DNA of 12,044 nt from Glomus cerebriforme (taxonomy: Eukaryota > Glomeromycota > Glomeromycetes > Glomerales > Glomeraceae), in contig QKYT01000244.1 in NCBI GenBank assembly GCA_003550305.1, positions 114,760 through 126,803 on the forward strand, read 5' to 3'. Under the pieces are notes generated by a model, which ran no database searches, was not told the origin of the DNA, and saw only the letters and a list, made by a program, of their open reading frames with translations. How positions within the stretch are numbered: the stretch's first letter is position 1; the number at the start of each line of letters is the position of its first letter. This document shows, one piece after another, positions 7,546 through 12,044 of the stretch. Made by a program: the position numbers and the translations under genes.

Positions 7546-8958
7546 TTAAATATCAAAATCAATTTCTTTTGTGGTATAACCTAATTTTATAAATAAAATT
7601 TTATTAATTTACAAATTTATTTTTATTATTATTTTAAATATAATTATTATGTATACTTACATTGATCGTTAGGTTTGTTAGAATCAATGTCCTTATCAAT
7701 ATCAAATTCAAATTCTCGTGTCAAATAATCTAAAGCTTGATTATATTAATAATATTTCACAAAAATAAATTAATAAAAAAAGGAAACATTTACCTTTAGT
7801 TTTAATTAATTTGATTATTTAATGCTTTTGTCTAGAATAGTAAATAAAATTAATTATAGTCCATAATTACTTAAGCATTTACATTTCCTTTTTTTACCAT
7901 TATCATTATCTCTAATATATTAAACAATACTTTGAATTTTTAAACTTCTGGTAGATGCTGCAGATTTTATCATTGCGCTCAATGATCTACTTTTATATCT
8001 AGCACCTGGATTATTCGTTGTTATAGGTCCAATATCTGGTAATTTTATTATTTTGATTGAATTGATATTAGATTTATATAATTCATATATTCCAAGTTTT
8101 TTCTTTTAATTCAACAGCTGTTGGTCTTTTATTTGGATCGGAATGCCAACATTCTTTCATTAATTCAATATAACCTTCAGGTGCATTTGTAACAATTGGA
8201 GGACGAAGACCATCGCATATTTTAATAATAAGGTCAGTATCATGAGTTTTGTTCCAAAAAGACCTTCTACCAGTCATTAATTACCAAAATCACCTGTTAC
8301 TGCTCCAAGACATCCACGATTAATATAATTATTAATAAAAATATTTCACTATGATAATCTTTGTGAATAATATTTGCATTATGTATATCATCTAATCCAT
8401 ATATAATGGAAGGTAGTAGAAAAAGCTTATAATGCCAACTAATATTGAAAAAATTATGTGTTAAATCTCCTTTTTCATAATTATCATATAATTTTTGGTA
8501 ATAGGATGTTGGGTGATCCCATAATATTCATTAATGTAATAACTATCAAATGACTTAAAATTACGATATATTTTGAGTTAAAACACAAAAGTTTAGAATT
8601 AAATCATTTGTCATATATTAAAATTTATAACCAAGAATTAATATACCTCATTTAAGTCTTTATAAGGTTTGATGTTTTCAGAATTATTAAGTTCCTTGAG
8701 AGCAACTTTCATTTTATCATTTATACTATTGGCTTTATAAATTTTGCTAAATCCTTCTTCAGTAATAAATTCTATATTTTCAAACTTATTATATGGAACA
8801 AATCCCATTTTACTAGCATTTTTATCTTCTATTGTGTATCATATAAAATTATTAAAAACTTCATTTCCACTTAGTGTAACCATTCTTGCCATGTTACATA
8901 AGTAGCAAATTCCATTAATTAGTAGTTGATGACATTCCATACATATTTAATTTTGAGG
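7546..8958 (-). pseudogene. Broken paralogue of the kinase gene
   Basis: Minus-strand homologue of the 3592-5232 kinase. Exon 1 remnant (8955-8647) keeps the CMEC...CYLC knuckle, EGFSKIYKA and VALKELNN, but has in-frame stops TAA (8947-8949) and TGA (8839-8841); its donor GTATAT (from 8646) survives. Further on: INEYYGITQHP, a frameshift near 8480, SWHYKL, HKDYHS, then a 1-base frameshift inside the catalytic loop near 8346. A 127-base deletion (junction 8282/8283) joins TGDFG to LMTGRR, removing APE and DxYSFG. MTGRRSFWNKTHDTDL to KRPTAVELKEKTWNI stays open, followed by a frameshift near 8085, then the DIGPITTNNPGARYKSRS region to a stop at 7920-7922. Two clean tail exons follow, 7729-7661 (DYLTREFEFDIDKDID...) and 7580-7546 (YTTKEIDFDI, stop), with proper GTAAGT and TTAG borders and matching phase. 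A functional kinase is excluded. The original N-terminus is missing where the GC-richer block begins. Confidence 0.87.
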
Positions 8959-9059
8959 CTATACATCTTTAATGGATTCGTTTTAAACAAAGGTTTAATC
9001 TAGGAATACTGAGAAAATTATTTCTAACTATATATATAATTTTTCTCTCTAAGTATTGG

Positions 9060-9136
9060 CAGCAGGGGGGCAAGTGGACTCGAATGAAGGACCCAAGGAA
9101 ATAGGTAACAAAGAACGTATTCAGAGTCCCCTGCTG
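9060..9136. repeat. Imperfect hairpin with cagcagggg / cccctgctg arms
   Basis: cagcagggg at 9060-9068 is the exact reverse complement of cccctgctg at 9128-9136. A second stem, ggactc at 9076-9081 with gagtcc at 9124-9129, nests next to it; after it the left side reads gaat and the right arm, reversed, reads tgaat. Part of the GC-richer block. Function unknown. Confidence 0.5.
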
Positions 9137-9284
9137 TTCAAGTGAATACATTGGAAGATAACTGACTGGAAGCCTACCTTGGAATGCTTTCTGCTATATG
9201 ATAAAATCCCCTATACAGAACCCCTTTGATTGTAGCCCAGAATGAATTTCTACTATCTATATGACATTTGGAGAACCTATTATA

Positions 9285-9331
9285 TACCCTACCATATACC
9301 TGCCATATGCCTTACCATATACCCTATCATG
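9285..9331. repeat. Four-unit 12-bp tandem repeat
   Basis: Units taccctaccata (9285-9296), tacctgccata (9297-9307, one base shorter), tgccttaccata (9308-9319) and taccctatcatg (9320-9331). Diverged but clearly tandem. It accounts for the repetitive MIGYMVRHM-like end of a minus-strand frame here, which is why that frame is not called a gene. Confidence 0.7.
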
Positions 9332-9439
9332 TAACCTAGTAGGAAAGGTAAATGGACCATAATGAAATGCTCACAGAACCTCTTTTGATAAGTAACAAAA
9401 AAAAGCCTCCTATAATAGCATACCATATAGGTAGCAAGA

Positions 9440-9523
9440 GAGAATAAGCATGAGGAGGGGCCCTTTAGGGTGATGACAATTGCACATTTGATATAGGAGA
9501 ATAAGCATAAGGAGGAGCCCTTT
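9440..9523. repeat. 27-bp direct repeat, period 57
   Basis: gagaataagcatgaggag then gggccctt (9440-9466) recurs as gagaataagcataaggag then gagccctt (9497-9523) with only a few differences. Part of the GC-richer block. Confidence 0.7.
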
Positions 9524-9560
9524 GTCATGTTCAACATCTTTAATATCCCAGACATTTATT

Positions 9561-10053
9561 TGGACATTTATATACTGTAATGTGATTTAAAGTTTTTAAA
9601 TTATCTATAAAATTTTTACAAGTTTAATATGATAATATATAATTAAAATGCAATAAAATTAATTATATAAATTAAAAACTAACGTAGATTTTTTTTCTCT
9701 TTTAAATGAATTTTTGTTCACAAAAATCAGATAAAACTCATAAAATTTTATTAGTAAAGAAAATTACTTCAAAATACAAGAAATTTGTGAAATAACTTTT
9801 TTCTTTTCTCCAATCCTTCCATACTTCCCACCCACCTGCAGACAAAGGTTCTTTATATAATTTTTACCCATAGTAATGCACAAATTGTAATGCAATACAT
9901 ACCCTTAATCATTCTAATTAAAGTAATTTGTGATAAGTAGATATTATCTATTTTAACAAAACTAAAATATTAAATCTATACTTGCATTAACTTTAAAAAG
10001 TGTTAATAAATCCCATTTAACATTCAGATCATTAGCTAGATGAATGATATCAT
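9561..10053. other. AT-rich spacer, no gene recognised
   Basis: No coding-like frame. One C-rich patch stands out at about 9807-9846 (ccttccatacttcccaccca). Read on the minus strand it has several runs of two or three G, weakly suggestive of a two-layer G-quadruplex. Nothing else is supported. Confidence 0.4.
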
Positions 10054-10333
10054 TTAATCATTATTACTTTCATCAACTTTCTTATCAAGTTCAGCACTTT
10101 TTTTATTTTCTAACATTTCTACCAACCTTAAAGATATTCATTAAATCTACTATCTAATACATCATCTGACTGAATTTCATTATCTAAATTTTCCATTTCA
10201 GTTTCATTCTCTTCATTCTCTAAATTAATGTTTAAATTATCCAAATTATTGGAAATATTATTAGTATTAGTATGTATTAGCTGTTTCATCAGTATTATCT
10301 ACATTTAATGTAGTTTCAGATAATATTGAATTA
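10054..10333 (-). pseudogene. Frameshifted remnant of an acidic Asn/Glu-rich protein
   Basis: On the minus strand, after a TTACAG acceptor-like site (ending 10334), three frames chain into one coherent acidic protein: SILSETTLNVDNTDETANT, then (frameshift near 10272) NNLDNLNINLENEENE and EMENLDNEIQSDDV...RFNEYL, then (frameshift near 10130) LVEMLENKKSAELDKKVD ending SNND and a TAA at 10054-10056. The run of Glu, Asp, Asn and Leu and the clean continuation across both breaks argue for a decayed gene or one last exon of it. Function unknown. Such acidic linkers occur in many proteins, including transposases, so the sequence does not settle the family. Alternatively, sequencing errors in a live gene could produce the two breaks. 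Upstream is only AT-rich low-complexity DNA. Confidence 0.55.
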
Positions 10334-10387
10334 CTGTAATATTAAGACAATGGTTACATGTAATTTAAAGAGTTTTGATGATTATAT

Positions 10388-10470
10388 ATAAAAAAAATTA
10401 TAACATAAAATAAATTAATAAATTAAATAAATTAATAAAATAAAAATAAAATTAAATTATAAATTATATC
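10388..10470. repeat. Low-complexity A/T tract
   Basis: Almost pure A and T with repeated aaattaataaa words. It lies between the acidic remnant and the 10-bp minisatellite. Simple sequence, no function inferred. Confidence 0.6.
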
Positions 10471-10510
10471 ATACATCTTTTCTTTATAAAAAACCATACA
10501 GTTCCAGAGC

Positions 10511-10600
10511 TATAAATAGGCAAAAATATTCACAAATAGATAAAAATAGGCAAAAATAGGCAAAAATAGGCAAAAAGACAAAAATAAGTAAAAATAGGCC
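10511..10600. repeat. 10-bp minisatellite (caaaaatagg)n
   Basis: Nine units in a constant 10-base register. The units at 10541-10570 are nearly perfect (taaaaatagg, caaaaatagg, caaaaatagg), and the flanking units (tataaatagg, caaaaatatt, cacaaataga, caaaaagaca, aaaataagta, aaaataggcc) are degenerate. There are no spacers, so this is a tandem array and not CRISPR-like. Confidence 0.8.
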
Positions 10601-11148
10601 TTGCTTTTCATGCCATAAAATCTTACCAATTTTTAGTTGTGTTATATTGTTTTTCTATTTTGAACATTTTTTATAATCCAATCAGAATGAAGATTAATAC
10701 AGATTTATTAAAAATCTTGTCTAAAATGATCTTAATAGTTCACCCAGGTATATTTATTAACAATTTAGTGTTTTATATTATTTTATTAATTTATAGCATT
10801 TTTAACAAATTATAATAATTCTTTATCAACTTATACTAAATAATATAATGATTCAAATTCATATCCGCCAGTTTGTGAAATTGCATGTGATATTTTAATA
10901 ATGTTTGATAGGGAATTTTCCCATCAAAACTATTATATGCATTATGCAGATTGGCAGATATGTTATATGGCATTTATCATATCATAGAAAATTCAGATTC
11001 CTGTCAGTTTTACAACATTTTTACAGTACTTTTCTGTTACTGGCAAGTTATCAAAGTTACTCTTTAATCACAGAATGACCAGTTAATCAGATTTCTAAGC
11101 CACTATTATTGCTAATAAGATAAATGAAAAATTCAAATTATTTCACTG
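10601..11148. other. AT-rich spacer, no gene recognised
   Basis: No coding-like frame or RNA gene. A slightly more mixed patch at about 10860-11060 (gccagtttgtg, gattggcagat, ctgttactggc) has no clear repeat structure. Its right end is the insertion point of the Tc1/mariner-like element. Confidence 0.35.
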
Positions 11149-11150
11149 TA

Positions 11151-11283
11151 CAGATGGTGACCAAAATTATTCGGCCACATGATTATCTCATCATCCAGTG
11201 ATCAAAATTTGGCATATAATGGCTCATTAGATGCATCTTATCAAGACGAGTCAAATGGTAGTTAGTCATGTTTCTAGCATCGA
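11151..11283 (+). repeat. Left terminal inverted repeat arm of the MITE
   Basis: Runs from CAGATGG through gattatctcatcatccagtg and ggctcattagatgcatc to tctagcatcga. It pairs with 11515-11649 on the other strand. Confidence 0.75.
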
Positions 11284-11462
11284 TGGATCATAAGATAATT
11301 GCCAGAACATCCAATTTTTCTTAAATTAAAAATTTTGGCTAGAACACATTTATGACATTATCTTGCCATCCAGTGATTCAAATTTGATGAATAAAGGCTC
11401 ATTGGATCCATCTCACTTAGACGAATCAATCAAATGATGGCTAGATCATATCTTCAGGACGA
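11284..11462. repeat. Internal extra copies of the MITE arm
   Basis: catccagtgattcaaattt at 11367-11385 repeats the left arm (11192-11210) in the same direction, 175 bases on, and ggctcattggatccatct (11396-11413) matches ggctcattagatgcatct (11221-11238). Just before it, 11285-11320 (ggatcataagataattgccag, then aacatccaattttt) resembles the right tip (ggatggtgagataatcacaag, then tgtccagataatttt). So the interior looks like a right tip followed by a left tip, as if two related elements lay head to tail or one was inserted in another. Confidence 0.6.
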
Positions 11463-11514
11463 AGATATAGTTAAAAAACATATTTTGGACATTTTAACTA
11501 TTCTCATAATCTTT

Positions 11515-11649
11515 CAATGCTAGAGACATGAGATGACAGCCATTCGATTCATATTATTGAGGTGAATTCAATGAGACTTTATTTGTAATATTTGAATCAC
11601 TGGATGGTGAGATAATCACAAGTGTCCAGATAATTTTGGTTACCATCTG
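11515..11649 (-). repeat. Right terminal inverted repeat arm of the MITE
   Basis: Reverse complement of the left arm with moderate divergence. It begins at about atgctagagacatgagatg and ends ggttaccatctg just before the TA duplication. Confidence 0.75.
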
Positions 11650-11651
11650 TA

Positions 11652-12014
11652 TTTATTTAATAAGTAGTTACATAGTATTTATAGCTATGCACAATTTTTC
11701 CTGGTATGAATAAAACTTTATTATTGATAAGCATATAAGTAATACAGTATTCGTTAGCAAATAAAAATTGAAAGGATAGAATTATATTAATGTTTTATTT
11801 TTTATATTTCAATTTCTCTGATTACTAGTCAGCAAAAATCACATGACCATAACACAATAACCGTATCACCAACAAAAAAATCACTTTCACGTGATTCATG
11901 ATGTGGCATGCATGGAATGGCGTTTAAACTTTGATTGGCTCAATTTAAGATTATGTAACATTTATCTTAAAAAAAAAACTCCGTTTGTTTCAAAAAAAAT
12001 AATGTTATATATAA
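11652..12014. promoter_or_regulatory. Non-coding stretch with clustered promoter-type motifs
   Basis: No coding frame. Three motifs cluster: TCACATGA at 11839-11846, TCACGTGA at 11887-11894 (both E-box/CDEI-like) and ATTGG, the complement of CCAAT, at 11934-11938, followed by poly-A. This could be a promoter for a gene beyond the right edge or the flank of the transposon end that follows. Function is inference. Confidence 0.3.
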
Positions 12015-12044
12015 CAGTGTTCGGAAATGACCTGGTCATTTGAC
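12015..12044 (+). mobile_element. Possible hAT-type transposon terminus, cut by window edge
   Basis: CAGTGTTCGGAAATGACC (12015-12032) has the CAGTGTTC-type start seen at hAT element ends, and is followed by a perfect inverted repeat aaatgacc-t-ggtcattt (12025-12041). It follows an A/T-only stretch (atatataa) that could be part of an 8-base target duplication. The other end lies outside the window, so this stays a guess. Confidence 0.3.

Larger units (their letters stand above)
9035..9560. repeat. GC-richer, internally repeated block, probably a transposon remnant
   Basis: Base composition changes sharply from the AT-rich surroundings, with many CCC, GGG, CCTCC and GGAGG words. Inside are an imperfect hairpin (9060-9136), a 12-base tandem repeat (9285-9331) and a 27-base direct repeat (9440-9466 and 9497-9523). 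Two minus-strand frames crossing it (8969-9151 and 9289-9555) share a motif FFVTY...VHLP, which shows that the DNA around 9071-9115 and 9347-9407 is itself a diverged repeat rather than two genes. No terminal inverted repeats, target duplication or transposase were found. The block starts where homology of the kinase pseudogene ends, so it may have displaced the 5' end of that gene. Borders are approximate. Confidence 0.5.
11151..11649. mobile_element. Tc1/mariner-like non-autonomous element (MITE), 499 bp, TA duplication
   Basis: The left end CAGATGGTGACCAAAATTAT (11151-11170) is the inverted counterpart of the right end, whose reverse complement is CAGATGGTAACCAAAATTAT (11649-11630). Both ends are flanked by TA (11149-11150 and 11650-11651), the target duplication typical of Tc1/mariner elements. 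The terminal inverted repeats extend well beyond the tips: catccagtgat, a ggctcatt-like word, and an aatgg...tcatgt.tctagcat stretch recur in inverted order, giving arms of about 133 bases (11151-11283 and about 11515-11649). No transposase is coded, so movement would need an enzyme from elsewhere. The interior carries further copies of the arm (see the internal repeats). Family assignment rests on the TA duplication and the CAGTGGTGACC-like tips known from Tc1/mariner. Confidence 0.85.

Noticed and set aside
8083..8277. Short minus-strand frame that looks like a 64-residue kinase fragment gene
   Set aside because: It is one exon piece of the kinase pseudogene, bounded by the 127-base deletion on one side and a frameshift on the other. 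It is not an independent gene.
9060..9136. Hairpin with ggactcgaat considered as a tRNA or tRNA-derived SINE box B
   Set aside because: It does not fit the GGTTCGANTCC box B, there is no matching A box or acceptor stem at the right distance, and no tRNA fold was found.
8969..9151. Minus-strand open frame of 60 codons at the edge of the GC-richer block
   Set aside because: It shares FFVTY...VHLP with the frame at 9289-9555 because the underlying DNA is repeated. It crosses a hairpin and has no recognised domain, so it is treated as repeat DNA.
9289..9555. Minus-strand open frame of 88 codons in the GC-richer block
   Set aside because: Its C-terminal part is the translation of a 12-bp tandem array and its N-terminal part covers the 27-bp direct repeats. 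It is best explained as repeat sequence.
10511..10600. Regular repeat that might suggest a CRISPR array
   Set aside because: Units are directly adjacent with no unique spacers, and the context is eukaryotic. It is a minisatellite.
10917..10924. gggaattttccc-like near-palindrome close to 10911-10922
   Set aside because: It is not a perfect inverted repeat and has no supporting context; taken as chance.

Overview
The window looks like nuclear DNA of an arbuscular mycorrhizal fungus of the Rhizophagus/Glomeromycotina type. It is very AT-rich, genes carry short GT-AG introns (70-92 nt), and it holds members of two families known to be strongly expanded in these fungi: BTB-BACK-TLDc proteins and Ser/Thr/Tyr-kinase-like proteins with an N-terminal CxxC...CxxC knuckle. 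The species call is inference from gene content and style. Nothing bacterial, and no tRNA, rRNA or CRISPR array, was seen.

Left third (1-3136): two BTB genes in tandem on the minus strand. The first survives only as its 56-nt 5' end at the left edge. The second is complete (1245-2703, one 76-nt intron, 460 aa, BTB-BACK-TLDc). The 5' coding sequence and proximal promoter of the two copies are clearly homologous, including a shared TATAAATAA-like box, so the unit was duplicated with its promoter (about 2.65 kb spacing). All seven ambiguous bases of the window fall inside the complete copy. The DNA between the copies holds short repeats and one perfect stem-loop.

Middle (3137-9000): a complete kinase gene on the minus strand (3592-5232). 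Splicing gives four exons and 467 aa; the two short last exons are lost if one stops at the first in-frame stop after the kinase domain. A broken paralogue lies at 7546-8958, also minus, with in-frame stops, several frameshifts and a 127-nt deletion that removes the APE and DxYSFG segments, yet with two clean C-terminal tail exons that the intact gene lacks. About 2.3 kb without a convincing gene lies between them, apart from a short plus-strand coding-like remnant (5365-5535).

Right third (9000-12044): accessory, repeat-dominated DNA. A relatively GC-rich, internally repeated block (about 9035-9560) abuts the 5' end of the kinase pseudogene. Then come a frameshifted remnant of an acidic Asn/Glu-rich protein (10054-10333), a 10-bp minisatellite (10511-10600), a 499-bp Tc1/mariner-like non-autonomous element with long terminal inverted repeats and a TA target duplication (11151-11649), and at the right edge a possible DNA-transposon terminus (12015 onward).

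The genes do not form an evident pathway. BTB-TLDc proteins and these kinases are both large signalling-type families, and the layout is best read as local duplication and decay (birth and death) of gene families among transposable elements. I found no convincing new multi-gene system; the most useful new information is the hidden exon structure of the kinase, the shape of its broken copy, and the nested MITE.
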